The position numbers and the translations under genes are program-made. Shown here piece by piece: positions 1 through 8,748 of a stretch of 64,000 bases of DNA (within the stretch, counting starts at the first letter, position 1; each line of letters starts with the position of its first letter). This stretch comes from Haloferax denitrificans ATCC 35960 (GTDB lineage Archaea; Halobacteriota; Halobacteria; Halobacteriales; Haloferacaceae). The DNA lies in assembly GCF_000337795.1 (NCBI RefSeq), contig NZ_AOLP01000001.1:62001-126000 (forward strand), in the 5' to 3' direction. The notes under the pieces were generated by a model. The model did not search any database, had not been told where the DNA came from, and worked only from the letters and a program-made list of their open reading frames with translations.

Positions 1-392
1 AAGAGTGCGACGACGCGGGGATTCCGCTCATCGTCGAGCCCACGCTCTGGGGCCAGCGCGCTGACGACGAGTTCGACACCGACTACCTCGTCAACGCCAA
101 CCGCCTGGGCTTCGAACTCGGCGCGGACATCCTGAAGACGCCGTACCCACCCACGGGCTTCGAGCGCATCGTCGACAACGCGCCGGTGCCGACGTACATC
201 GCCGGCGGCCCCACCGTCGAGACGGACCGAGAGGTACTGGAGATGGTCCACGGCGCCGTCGAGGCCGGTTCGCAGGGCGTGATGTTCGGCCGGAACGTCT
301 GGCAACGGGACGACCCCGCGGCCATCATCGACGCGCTCTCGGCCATCGTCCACGAGGGCGCGACTATCGAGGAGGCGGAGACGCTGTTATGA
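1..392 (+). CDS. DhnA-type class I aldolase (5' truncated by window edge)
   Basis: The reading frame enters at base 3 and ends at a TGA at 390-392, leaving the last 129 residues. The fragment is the C-terminal half of a TIM barrel: a strand ending in IVEP, then ADILKTPYP, whose lysine is in the position of the Schiff-base lysine of DhnA/LsrF-family class I fructose-bisphosphate aldolases, then a phosphate-binding YIAGGPT and a second MFGRNVW glycine motif. The family cleaves ketose bisphosphates through a Schiff base. In Haloferax such an enzyme accompanies the fructose PTS locus, and here it also lies beside PTS genes, so cleavage of a PTS-derived sugar phosphate is a reasonable inference. 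The substrate cannot be told from the fragment; LsrF-like or heptulosonate-synthase activities are alternatives. Confidence 0.85.
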   Translation, partial: ECDDAGIPLIVEPTLWGQRADDEFDTDYLVNANRLGFELGADILKTPYPPTGFERIVDNAPVPTYIAGGPTVETDREVLEMVHGAVEAGSQGVMFGRNVWQRDDPAAIIDALSAIVHEGATIEEAETLL

Positions 393-420
393 CTCCCCGA
401 GGGAGCCCCCGAACCCACCC

Positions 421-1098
421 ATGAATCTCCCGTACCCCCACTTTCAGGTCAACTTCAAGGTGTATCCGGACACGAGCGGCGAGGACGCGCTCGCGTTCGC
501 GCGGATGCTCGAAACGATAGAGGCGGAGACCGACGCGCGCTTCGTGTTGACGCCGCAACTGCCGGACATCCGGCTGATAACCGAACGCACCGACCTCGCC
601 GTCACCGCGCCCGCGATGGACGCCGTCGAGCCCGGTCGCGGGATGGGGAAAATCCTCCCGGAGACCGTCGCGGACGCGGGGGCCGACGGCGTCGTCATCA
701 ACCACGCGGAGAACCGCGACACGCTGTCCGACCTCGTGTGGAAAATCGAGCGCTGTCGCGACCTCGACCTCGACTCGGTCGTCTGCGTCGACAGCATCGA
801 GATGGGTCGCGCAGTCGCGGAGTTCGACCCCGACTCGATGATATACGAGATGCCCGAAGACATCTCGTCGGACCGCGCGATCACGCAGACCCACCCCGAC
901 CGCGTGCGCGACTTCATGTCGATGGTCGAGGCGGAGAACCCGCGCACTCGCGTCCTCGTCGGCGGCGGCATCTCGACCGCCGAAGACGTCCGCCTCGCGT
1001 TCGAACAGGGTGGCCACGCGACCGGTGCCGCATCGGCCGTGTCGCTCGCGTCGGACCCGGAGCCCCTCCTCCGCGACATCGCCGCGAGTTTCCCCTGA
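421..1098 (+). CDS. Triosephosphate isomerase paralogue
   Basis: This 225-residue protein matches archaeal triosephosphate isomerase in length and fold order. The catalytic set is visible: Asn11 and Lys13 in VNFK, His95 in INHAENR, and Glu143 in IYEMPE. Near the C-terminus are the phosphate-binding strands VLVGGGIS and ATGAASAV. The loop after the catalytic glutamate differs from the archaeal form: the usual PPELIGTG-like stretch reads MPEDISSD. It starts 28 bases after the aldolase stop and is probably cotranscribed with it. A haloarchaeon should have a housekeeping tpiA elsewhere, so this copy may be a pathway-specific isomerase for the sugar taken up by the adjoining PTS. That is inference; ordinary triosephosphate isomerase activity is the default. 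Confidence 0.82.
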   Translation: MNLPYPHFQVNFKVYPDTSGEDALAFARMLETIEAETDARFVLTPQLPDIRLITERTDLAVTAPAMDAVEPGRGMGKILPETVADAGADGVVINHAENRDTLSDLVWKIERCRDLDLDSVVCVDSIEMGRAVAEFDPDSMIYEMPEDISSDRAITQTHPDRVRDFMSMVEAENPRTRVLVGGGISTAEDVRLAFEQGGHATGAASAVSLASDPEPLLRDIAASFP

Positions 1099-1213
1099 GA
1101 CGGTCAGACGGTCGCCGACGGCGGACCGCCCCGTCTCGCTCCGCTCGGCGACTGCGGCGCGTCAGACCGGCGCAATCTTTTTAGTGGTCATCGATGATGT
1201 GCAATACACGACA

Positions 1214-1510
1214 ATGACAGCGAAAAACATCCTCGTAGTGTGTGGCACATCGGTCGCGACGTCGACGGTCGTCAAGGAAGCGCTGAAAGAGAAGCTCCCA
1301 GCGCGGGGCCTCGACATCGGGACCATCGCCAAGGCGAAGGCGACGGAAGCCCCCGGCAAGGTCTCGTCGGGGAACTTCGACCTCATCGTCACCACGACGC
1401 AACTCAACAAAGACAAGTTCGACATCCCGGTCATTCACACGACGGCGTTCATGACCGGTATCGGTCAAGACGAGGTCCTCGACGACATCGTCGCGGCGCT
1501 CGAAGACTGA
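1214..1510 (+). CDS. gatB: PTS galactitol-family EIIB component
   Basis: A 98-residue cytoplasmic protein. The N-terminus has VVCGTSVATST, the phosphocysteine loop of galactitol-type EIIB domains (normally CGTGVATST), with the phosphoacceptor at Cys10. It takes phosphate from EIIA and passes it to the sugar as EIIC moves it in. The frame stays open upstream to 1010, but similarity starts only at MTAKNILVV, and a T-rich element (CTTTTTAG, about 1178-1185) lies about 30 bases before this ATG, as expected for a haloarchaeal leaderless or near-leaderless transcript. It is followed by the EIIC gene after 91 bases. Sugar specificity cannot be deduced from family alone. Confidence 0.9.
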   Translation: MTAKNILVVCGTSVATSTVVKEALKEKLPARGLDIGTIAKAKATEAPGKVSSGNFDLIVTTTQLNKDKFDIPVIHTTAFMTGIGQDEVLDDIVAALED

Positions 1511-1601
1511 TTGACGCGTCGGCGACGCGGATTTTTCACGAACGATAGCAATGTTTATGTGGGCTCACTCTCATCCTGAGACAGGGTTGTGAGTTAATAG
1601 C

Positions 1602-3125
1602 ATGGCAGTACCAGAAGTACTCTTACAGAGTGGTGTGAGTTCCCTGTTGAATTCGATCAACAGCGTAATCCAATCGCTGGGCGTGAGCGTCCTCCTTCCG
1701 ATAATCATCTTCCTCATCGCGCTCGCGTTCCGGGTGGACGTGTTGAAGGCGGCGCGCTCGTCCATCCTCATCGGCATCGGCTTCATCGGCATCAATCTCG
1801 TCATCGGGCTGTTCAGCGAGAACATCAGCCCGCTGGCCCAACAGATGGTCGAGGTGACCGGCATCACGCTTCCTGCGGTCGACGTCGGCTGGCCCGCCGC
1901 CGCCGCCATCGCCTTCGGTATCGCGGAACTCGGCGTCTGGATGATTCCGCTGTTCGTGGTGATGAACCTCGTCCTCTTCGCTATCGGCTTTACCTACACG
2001 CTCAACGTGGACATCTGGAACTACTGGCACTTCGCCTTCATCGGCGGGCTGGTCTACATGAGCACGAACAACTGGCTGTACTCGGTGGCGGTCGGGCTGA
2101 CGCTGGGGCTGTTCGTCCTCGTGGCCGCGGACTGGACGCAACCGGCGGTCGAAGAGACGTTCGACACACCCGGTATCTCCATTCCGCACGGGACCTCGGC
2201 ACCCTACGCCGTCGCCGCGATTCCGATTCACTGGGCGGTGGATAAGACGCCGCTCGGGAACATCGAAGCCGACCCCGACGCGATTCAAGACCGGTTCGGT
2301 ATCCTCGGCGAACCAATCTTCGTCGGCCTCGCTATCGGGCTCGTCATCGGTATCGCCGCCTACAGTAACGCGCTCTTCGTCGCCGAGAGCTGGTACGCCA
2401 TCCTCACCGCCGGCATCTCGTTCGCCGCGGTGATGCACATCCTCCCAATGATGGTCGGTATCCTCATGGAGGGGCTGACGCCGCTTTCGGAGTCGATTCG
2501 GAACTACATGACCTCGCGGTTCGAAGACCGCGACATGGCGATCGGCCTCGACTCGGCCATCCTCATCGGCCACGAGTCGGTCATCGCGTCCAGCCTGCTC
2601 ATCGTTCCCATCGCCATCGTGATGTCGATCATCCTCCCCGGCAACGACGTCCTGTGGGGAATCGACCTGGCGACGTTCCCGTTCTTCTTCGCGCTGATGG
2701 TTCCCATCATGAACGGCAACATCGTGAAGATGGTCGTCACGGGGACCATCCTGCTCATCCCACTGCACTACATCTCCTCCGCGGTGGCTCCCCTCCTGAC
2801 GCAGGCGGCGGGGAGCGCGGGCTTCGACCTCGGTGGCCGCGGGCTCATCACGTCGCCCGTCGCTGACGCGGGGTCGCCCGCGACGGGCATCCTGGCTCTC
2901 ATCCCGGCACCGGTCGCCCTCGCGGTCGGACTCATCATCGTCCTCGGTATCTGGGTCGCGCTTCGGACGTGGCCCCAGCGGATGTACATGGTCGCCGGCG
3001 CGTCCGAAGAGAAAGCGCGGGAGACCGTCGAACGTCGTCACACCGGCAAGGGCGGCGGCCTCCTGCCCAACAAAATCGGCTCGACCGTCGACGCGACGAG
3101 CGCAGAGGGTCGCTCCGACGACTGA
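1602..3125 (+). CDS. gatC: PTS galactitol-family EIIC permease
   Basis: A 507-residue multi-spanning membrane protein with about 11-12 hydrophobic segments and the N-terminal arrangement of GatC permeases (VSVLLPIIIFLIALAFRV, then a second helix rich in Gly/Ile). Long loops around residues 190-235 are followed by a second hydrophobic half, and a short charged tail ends at residue 507. It forms the sugar channel of the EII complex with the EIIB upstream and the EIIA downstream. A TATA-like TTTATGT at about 1552-1558 lies too far from the ATG for a leaderless message, so a leader of about 20 bases or readthrough from gatB is likely. PTS permeases of this family are uncommon in archaea. The substrate is unknown: galactitol, another polyol, or a related sugar. 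Confidence 0.92.
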   Translation: MAVPEVLLQSGVSSLLNSINSVIQSLGVSVLLPIIIFLIALAFRVDVLKAARSSILIGIGFIGINLVIGLFSENISPLAQQMVEVTGITLPAVDVGWPAAAAIAFGIAELGVWMIPLFVVMNLVLFAIGFTYTLNVDIWNYWHFAFIGGLVYMSTNNWLYSVAVGLTLGLFVLVAADWTQPAVEETFDTPGISIPHGTSAPYAVAAIPIHWAVDKTPLGNIEADPDAIQDRFGILGEPIFVGLAIGLVIGIAAYSNALFVAESWYAILTAGISFAAVMHILPMMVGILMEGLTPLSESIRNYMTSRFEDRDMAIGLDSAILIGHESVIASSLLIVPIAIVMSIILPGNDVLWGIDLATFPFFFALMVPIMNGNIVKMVVTGTILLIPLHYISSAVAPLLTQAAGSAGFDLGGRGLITSPVADAGSPATGILALIPAPVALAVGLIIVLGIWVALRTWPQRMYMVAGASEEKARETVERRHTGKGGGLLPNKIGSTVDATSAEGRSDD

Positions 3126-3252
3126 CCGCGCAGTTACAGTTACAGTCACCCGTCGGCGCCCGCGACTCGACCGCGACGAGTCGCCGCGTTTCCCGGCACC
3201 GTCGGCGAACCGGTACCAACACTTTTCTCGGAGACCCGCGTACGACTCATCG

Positions 3253-3714
3253 ATGCGAACCGAAAGCCTCGAACTGACTGGCGAGACGGACGAAGCGGTC
3301 CTCACGGAACTCGGCGCGTACGCCTACGACCAAGGCTGGGCCGACAAGACCTACGCGGACGCCCTTCTGGAACGCGAAGCCGACTACCCGACGGGACTCG
3401 ACATCCCGACGATGGGGTTCGGCATCGCCATCCCCCACGCCGACCCCGACCACGTCTCCGAACAGGCCGTGCTCCTCGGACTGCCGCCCGCGGGCGAGTC
3501 GATAGCCTTCCGGAGCATGGACAACCCCGACGAGCGCGTCGAGGCCGAAGTCGTCGTGTTACTCCTCGTGACAGACACCGACGGCTACTCGTCGTTCCTC
3601 TCGAACCTCGCGAAACTCTTCCAGGCCGAGGAGTTCGCCGAGCTGACGAAGCGCCGCGACGCCGACGGCCTGCTCGACCTCGTCGTCGAGCGCTGTGTCG
3701 ATTTCGACGGCTGA
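3253..3714 (+). CDS. PTS EIIA component (fructose/mannitol-galactitol type)
   Basis: A 153-residue PTS EIIA type-2 domain. The active-site motif IAIPHAD is present with the phosphoacceptor His62. It accepts phosphate from HPr and passes it to the EIIB cysteine. The frame is open for more than 400 bases upstream, but the domain begins at MRTESLEL. An A/T-rich element (ACACTTTTC) ends about 27 bases before this ATG, which supports the start and a leaderless transcript. The gene follows EIIC by 127 bases and is convergent with the EI gene, whose stop lies 13 bases beyond its own. Confidence 0.9.
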   Translation: MRTESLELTGETDEAVLTELGAYAYDQGWADKTYADALLEREADYPTGLDIPTMGFGIAIPHADPDHVSEQAVLLGLPPAGESIAFRSMDNPDERVEAEVVVLLLVTDTDGYSSFLSNLAKLFQAEEFAELTKRRDADGLLDLVVERCVDFDG

Positions 3715-3727
3715 GAAGGTCCAGTTC

Positions 3728-5410
3728 TCAGTCGATGAGCGCTCGCACGTCCTCGCGAGTCTCGGCGTTGAGGGCCGCCTCGGCGAGCGCCGCCGCCGAC
3801 TCGTCGTCGACGTCCCGGACGCCCGCTTTCACGTCGGGAACCGTCACGGCGCTCATGCTCAGTTCGTCGAGGCCGAGCCCGACGAGCAGTTCGGTGAAGT
3901 CCGGGTCGCCGGCCATCTCGCCGCACATACCGACCCAGGCGTCGCCCTCGTGGGCCGCCTCGACCGTCCGTGCGATGGCGCGGAGGACCGGCGGGTGAAG
4001 CGGGTCGTGTAACGAGGCGACGCGGTCGTCGTCGCGGGCCGCGGCCATCACGTACTGCGTGAGGTCGTTCGTCCCGATACTGAGGAAGTCGAGGCGTTCG
4101 GCGAACTCGCGGGCGAGGAAGACCGACGCCGGCGTCTCGACCATCGCGCCGAGTTCGGGGACCGCGTAGTCGACGCCTTCCTCCTCCAGTTCCGCGGCGA
4201 TTGCGCTCACGTCGTCGAGGAGCGCGTCGAGTTCCGCAACCGTCGACACCAGCGGGAACATCACGGCGAGTTGCGCCGGGCCGGCGGCCGCGCGCAGAAT
4301 CGCGCGGACGTGTTCTTCGAACAGTTCGGGCCGCTCTCCCGGTGCGAACCGGACGCCGCGGACGCCGAGAAACGGGTTATCGCCGGGGTCGGAGTCGACG
4401 TACGGAATCGGCTTGTCGCCCCCGATATCGAGCGTTCGGACGACCACGCGCGACCCGGCGAACGTCTCGCACACCTCACAGAGCGCCCCGTACTGCTCGT
4501 CTTCGTCCGGCGGCGCCTCCCGGTCGAGAAAGAGGAACTCCGTTCGAAAGAGCCCGACGCCGTCCGCGCCGCGTTCGTCGGCCGCCACCGCTTCCCGCGG
4601 CGTTCCGACGTTCGCGGCGACTTCGACGTGCCGGCCATCGACCGTCGTGACGGGGTCGTGCCGAACCGTCGCGCCGCTCGATTCCCGCGCCGCGGCGACG
4701 GCGTCGGCGTCCGGGTCGACGGTCACGTCGCCCGTGGTGCCGTCGACGACGAGACGCGTGCCGTCGTCGAGGTCGAGCGCGTCGGCGTCGACGCCGACGA
4801 CTGCCGGAATCGCCAGCGACCGAGCCATGATGGCGGCGTGCGACGTGCGGCCTCCCTCGACCGTGACGAACCCGGCGACCGCGTCGGGGTCTAACTGTGC
4901 GGTGTCGCTCGGGGTGAGCCGCTCTGCGACGAGCACCGTTCCCTCGGGGAGCGCCGAGAGGTCGACCCGGTCGCGGTCGAGCAGAATACGGAGCAGTCGG
5001 TCGCGAACGTCGCGGAGGTCGTCCGCGCGCTCGGCGAACATCCCATCTGCCTCCTCGAACCTGGCGATTGGGTCCTCGAACGCCCGCGAGACGGCCCGCT
5101 CGGCGGTGAGACCATCTTCTCTGACCGCGGTTTCGACGCCGTCGGTGATCTGCGGGTCGGCAAGGAACTGCTGGTGTGCGTCGAATATCTCCGCTTCGTC
5201 CGCGCCGACGCGCTCGGCCGTCCGAGAGCGCTCGCGGGCGAGTTCGTCCGCCGCCGTCTCCCGTGCCTCTTCGAACCGCTGACGTTCGGTCTCGGGGTCG
5301 GCCGCCGACCGTTCGGTGTCGTCGAGGTCGACCGCGGAATCGTACTGGACGACCGTGCCGACACCGAGTAGCGGCGTCACCCCGACGCCCGAGATTCGGC
5401 GGTCGCTCAT
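3728..5410 (-). CDS. ptsI: PTS enzyme I (phosphoenolpyruvate-protein phosphotransferase)
   Basis: A 560-residue enzyme I of full length. The N-terminal helical HPr-binding region (about 20-140) precedes the swivelling phosphohistidine domain with GGRTSHAAIMAR, where His191 is the phosphorylated residue. The C-terminal PEP-binding barrel contains LFRTEFLFL, IGTNDLTQY and MCGEMAG with the catalytic Cys at about 496. It takes phosphate from PEP and passes it to HPr. The gene is on the opposite strand to the EII genes and divergent from ptsH across 117 bases, so the general proteins have their own control region. All key residues are intact. The protein is strongly acidic, as expected of a haloarchaeon. 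Confidence 0.97.
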   Translation of the reverse strand: MSDRRISGVGVTPLLGVGTVVQYDSAVDLDDTERSAADPETERQRFEEARETAADELARERSRTAERVGADEAEIFDAHQQFLADPQITDGVETAVREDGLTAERAVSRAFEDPIARFEEADGMFAERADDLRDVRDRLLRILLDRDRVDLSALPEGTVLVAERLTPSDTAQLDPDAVAGFVTVEGGRTSHAAIMARSLAIPAVVGVDADALDLDDGTRLVVDGTTGDVTVDPDADAVAAARESSGATVRHDPVTTVDGRHVEVAANVGTPREAVAADERGADGVGLFRTEFLFLDREAPPDEDEQYGALCEVCETFAGSRVVVRTLDIGGDKPIPYVDSDPGDNPFLGVRGVRFAPGERPELFEEHVRAILRAAAGPAQLAVMFPLVSTVAELDALLDDVSAIAAELEEEGVDYAVPELGAMVETPASVFLAREFAERLDFLSIGTNDLTQYVMAAARDDDRVASLHDPLHPPVLRAIARTVEAAHEGDAWVGMCGEMAGDPDFTELLVGLGLDELSMSAVTVPDVKAGVRDVDDESAAALAEAALNAETREDVRALID

Positions 5411-5527
5411 CGGTCCCTCGTAGCTATCGCTGAATACGCTGGGCTTGCGAACATCGCACGCGTCTAGTCCGCGTCCGCCGGCAAAAACACTCGCGAAGCG
5501 GTAAAGCCTTTAGTACCGGCGTGGGAA

Positions 5528-5821
5528 ATGATGGCACGGATGGCAGCGAAATCAGCGACAGTAGTCGTAGAGCACGAGACCGGTCTCCACGCACGCCCCG
5601 CGTCGATGTTCGTCCAGACGGCGTCGAAGTTCGAGACGGACATCTCCGTGCGGAAAGCCGGCGGAGAGACGGAAGTAGACGCCAAAAGCAGTATCGCCGT
5701 TCTCTCGCTCGGTGTCGGCCCGGACGAGGAAATCGTCATCACCGCCGACGGTAACGACGGCGAGCAGGCCGTCGAGCGACTCGTCGAACTCGTCCGGAAC
5801 GACTTCGATCTCGATTCGTAG
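5528..5821 (+). CDS. ptsH: PTS phosphocarrier protein HPr
   Basis: A small HPr-fold protein of 97 residues from the first ATG. The active-site motif is TGLHARPAS (His21 from this start). The region corresponding to bacterial Ser46 reads AKSSIAVLSLG, so a serine is present there, though no HPr kinase is seen here. It shuttles phosphate from enzyme I to EIIA. Three in-frame ATGs (5528, 5531, 5540) compete; a TATA-like CTTTAGTA at about 5506-5513 lies roughly 28-30 bases before the third, and that start would put the histidine at 17, nearer the family norm of 15, so 5540 may be the true start. It is divergent from ptsI. Confidence 0.93.
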   Translation: MMARMAAKSATVVVEHETGLHARPASMFVQTASKFETDISVRKAGGETEVDAKSSIAVLSLGVGPDEEIVITADGNDGEQAVERLVELVRNDFDLDS

Positions 5822-6388
5822 ACGACCGCTCGGACACGTCGTCGACCCGACGCCCGACGACGTGGGGGTCGCGACGAGTGACTACAAAGCCGCCTGCAAC
5901 CACGACGGCGAGTTCGACCGCGGAGGGGAACGGCCTCGCGGAATCGGTCGGGGTTCCCCCTCTCCGCAACCGAGTTTGGGAAAGAAATCTGATAATTTCT
6001 GGTATTATTCAGATATTCGATGATTTCAGCGGACATCCGAGAGTGCGCGAGATATCTCGGACACGCGCGCTGAGAGTGGATTCAACCGCCGGTTGAGATT
6101 TCAGGCGTTCAGAAATCGCAGTTTGGCGTTCGATAAAGAAAAACGAGTTTATCGTTGCTCTCGAACGCGTGTATCGGTGTTTTCGAATAGACACCACTAC
6201 ACCCACGACTTCAGCTTATCTTGATTACTGATATGTGTTTTTGACGAGGGAGTCTAGCGTCGAACCGGGGAGTCACGGGACGCGTCGCTAGCGAGGAACG
6301 AGTGACGTCGGGGACGTCGCGGCGCACCCGACGGTCAGGCGGTCAAAAAACGCGTGCCGAAGTGCGGCCTATCGGGAGGTCGGCGCGA
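5822..6388. other. Gene-free interval
   Basis: No open frame here has protein-like composition or recognisable motifs. The middle (about 5980-6240) is noticeably A+T-rich compared with the flanks. I see no tRNA, inverted repeats long enough for an insertion sequence, or clear promoter pair. Confidence 0.5.
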
Positions 6389-6538
6389 CTAGTGGAACAG
6401 CCGCCACACCAGACCGAGGAGGATGAACGGTGCGAACGGTATCATGAACACTGCAATCAAAGCGACGATGAGCGTTCCCATGAGCCCCATCTGGGTGTTC
6501 GAGTAGTCGGTTCGAACGGGGTTGACTGCGCGGGCCAT
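6389..6538 (-). CDS. Small 49-residue membrane protein
   Basis: A 49-residue open frame on the minus strand, read as MARAVNPVRTDY followed by one long hydrophobic stretch (about residues 17-45) with proline breaks, ending in VWRLFH. This looks like one hydrophobic hairpin or a single long membrane helix with a basic N-terminus. A TATA-like element (CGTTATGTATG on the minus strand, about 6560-6570) is centred about 27 bases before the ATG, the spacing of a haloarchaeal leaderless gene. Short membrane proteins of this kind are common and mostly uncharacterised in haloarchaea. No function is assigned. Confidence 0.68.
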   Translation of the reverse strand: MARAVNPVRTDYSNTQMGLMGTLIVALIAVFMIPFAPFILLGLVWRLFH

Positions 6539-6643
6539 ACGTAGTCGTCCGTTCCCCTCATACATAACGTGACTGGATAGTTAATATATAAATAGCCGCG
6601 AGAACGGAGCGGCTGTTGTGGGCGAAAACAGGACGTAACGGGG

Positions 6644-7852
6644 TTACGCCCGAGTCGGCTCAGGTGCCCGGAGCGCCAACAACACGCCGGCGACGGCGAC
6701 GCCGCCCGCGGCGAAGAACGCGGGTGCGTAGCCCGCGTAGTCGATAATCGCGCCGGCGGCGATGGGGGCGGCGAACGCCCCGAGGAGTCCGACGCTCGTC
6801 AGGAGCGAGACGGCCGTCGCCCGCACCGAGGGGGCGACGAGTTCGGCGATGTACGAGAAGATGAGTCCGGTCACGAGCTGGATGGCGAAGCCGACGACGA
6901 CGACCGCACCGACGACGAGGCCGAGCCGCGAGACGAACGCGAACGCGACGACCGCCGGCGTGGCGACGGCGAACGACGAGACGATGACGCGGCGGCGGCG
7001 ACCGCCGAACGCGCGGTCGGTAATCACGCCGCTTGTCGACCGCGCCACCGCGCCGATGGCGGGGAACAGGGCGGTCAGAAGGCCGCTGGCCGCCAGCGAG
7101 ATTTCGAACTCGCTTGCGAGGAAGCTCGGGAGCCACGTGTTGACGAACAGGTACAGCGAGTAGGCGAGAAAACAGAGCCCGCAGACGGTCCAGACCGCCC
7201 GACTCCCGAACAGTTCGCGGAGCGCCGCCCCGTCGGGGGACGGCGCGTCGACACCGGGGACGCGCCGGCGCGTCGCGGCCGCGAAGAACGCGACGCCGAC
7301 GACCGCGACCCCGGCGTACAGCGGGAGAATCGCGGGCCAGCCCGCCGCGTTCGCGATGAGCGGGCTCCCGAACTGTCCGAGGGCGAACCCGACGGGCGCG
7401 CTCGCGGTGAACACGCCGACCGCGGTCGCGCGCTGTCGCGGGGGGACGGCGTTGCCGACGACGTTCGCGCCCGCGTTCCAGAAGGTGACGTAGGCGAGGC
7501 CGCCGAGCACCCGCGAGGCGAGGAGCCAGCCGTACGCGCCGGCGGTGGCCGCGTACCAGCCCCAGCCGCCGGCGACGACGAGCGCGACGGTCGCCAGTCC
7601 GACCACGCGACGCACGGAAAACCGGTCGAGGACGACGCCGATGGGAACGCTCGTGACGACCGCCGTCGCGTACATGACGCTCACGAGCCAGCCCGCCGCG
7701 CTCGAACTCAGTCCGAGCGAGTCCTGAATGGCCGGAAAGACGCTCGCCGGGGCGATTTCGTAGGCCGCGGCCGCCGTCGAAAGCAGGAAGAAGCCGACGA
7801 CGATTCCCAGTGTCTCGCGTCGCGTGCCCGTCGTGTCGTCATTCGTACTCAC
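6644..7852 (-). CDS. Major facilitator superfamily transporter
   Basis: A 402-residue protein with about 12 hydrophobic segments and a central hydrophilic loop near residue 200, the standard MFS plan. The loop between helices 2 and 3 has the MFS signature GVVLDRFSVRR (about residues 72-82), and a weaker copy, GVITDRAFGGRRRR, occupies the matching place in the second half. The family moves small solutes by facilitated or ion-coupled transport across the cell membrane. Neighbours give no substrate clue: the gene stands alone, upstream of nothing on its strand except the small membrane protein. Drug or metabolite efflux is as likely as uptake. Confidence 0.88.
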   Translation of the reverse strand: MSTNDDTTGTRRETLGIVVGFFLLSTAAAAYEIAPASVFPAIQDSLGLSSSAAGWLVSVMYATAVVTSVPIGVVLDRFSVRRVVGLATVALVVAGGWGWYAATAGAYGWLLASRVLGGLAYVTFWNAGANVVGNAVPPRQRATAVGVFTASAPVGFALGQFGSPLIANAAGWPAILPLYAGVAVVGVAFFAAATRRRVPGVDAPSPDGAALRELFGSRAVWTVCGLCFLAYSLYLFVNTWLPSFLASEFEISLAASGLLTALFPAIGAVARSTSGVITDRAFGGRRRRVIVSSFAVATPAVVAFAFVSRLGLVVGAVVVVGFAIQLVTGLIFSYIAELVAPSVRATAVSLLTSVGLLGAFAAPIAAGAIIDYAGYAPAFFAAGGVAVAGVLLALRAPEPTRA

Positions 7853-7938
7853 GGTTTCGCTACCTGCTCGTCGGAGGAGTATGAAACCGCCTGATGTCGG
7901 TCCGGTTTCGTCTCGTGGTGACCGCGAGCGTCACCGAC

Positions 7939-8583
7939 TCAGTCGCCGCCCCGAAGCGCCCGCTCGATGGGCGTCTCGCCGCCCGTGAGGCGTATCGTCT
8001 CGCCGATGGTCCGGTCGATGTCGAGGCAGGCGACGACCGTCTGTGCGACGTCGGCCCGCGGAATCTCGGCCGTGTCGCCGCCGAGGCCGTCGGCGGCCAG
8101 CGAGACGGCCCCGGTCCCGTCCGCGTCGGTGAGCCTCGCGGGGCGGAGAACCGTCGCGTCGAGCGACGACTGTTCGAGGTGGTCGTCGGCGCATCGCTTG
8201 GCGACCAGATACGGCCGCAACGGCTCCGGCCCCGCGAGCGGGTCGCCCGCGCCGATGGAGCTAATCATCACGAAGCGGTCGATGCCCGCCTCGACACAGG
8301 CATCGACCACTCGCCGAGCGCCCCAGAGGTCGACCATGAGCGTCTTGTCCGCGCCCGTCGACCCCCCGGAACCGGCGGTGAAGACGACCGCGTCGGCCCC
8401 GTCGAGCGCCGCGTCGAAGTCGCCTTCGAGGTCGCCCAGTCGCGGCTCGCCGCCGCGGTCGCGGACCGCCTCGAACTGCGACTCGTCTCGCACGACACCG
8501 ACGGGGTCGTGGCCGGCGTCCGCGAGTCGCGGGAGAAGCTCGCGTCCGATACCGCCGTTCGCGCCGATGACTGCGACCTGCAT
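7939..8583 (-). CDS. NAD(P)-binding atypical SDR-family protein
   Basis: A 214-residue protein with the N-terminal nucleotide motif GANGGIGREL (residues 7-16), which binds NAD(P). An active-site-like SSIGAG follows near 108, and YLVAKRCADD near 125 has the Y-x3-K spacing of short-chain dehydrogenases. Proteins of this group (NAD(P)H-binding, YwnB/HSCARG-like) act as small redox enzymes or redox sensors. The ATG at 8583 is chosen because the Rossmann motif follows at once, although the frame is open far upstream on the antisense of the next gene. It is divergent from the oxidoreductase at 8749, with 165 bases between them. Confidence 0.85.
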   Translation of the reverse strand: MQVAVIGANGGIGRELLPRLADAGHDPVGVVRDESQFEAVRDRGGEPRLGDLEGDFDAALDGADAVVFTAGSGGSTGADKTLMVDLWGARRVVDACVEAGIDRFVMISSIGAGDPLAGPEPLRPYLVAKRCADDHLEQSSLDATVLRPARLTDADGTGAVSLAADGLGGDTAEIPRADVAQTVVACLDIDRTIGETIRLTGGETPIERALRGGD

Positions 8584-8748
8584 GGTTCGGCGGCGTGTAG
8601 TCGGGCCGGCGCAATAGGGGCTTGGTTCGGCGAAGGTGGCGAGGGGGCCCGCGCGACGGGAGCGCCGACGACCGACACCGAGTCCCGTCGAACCGGACGG
8701 TACTGCTGGAATCGTCACCGTCCTTGGTCCGCGGGCCCGCGTTCGGGT

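Noticed and set aside
1623-3305. 560-codon minus-strand frame opposite the EIIC gene
   Set aside because: Composition is Arg/Asp/His-rich noise without hydrophobic cores or motifs; the plus-strand GatC permease is unambiguous.
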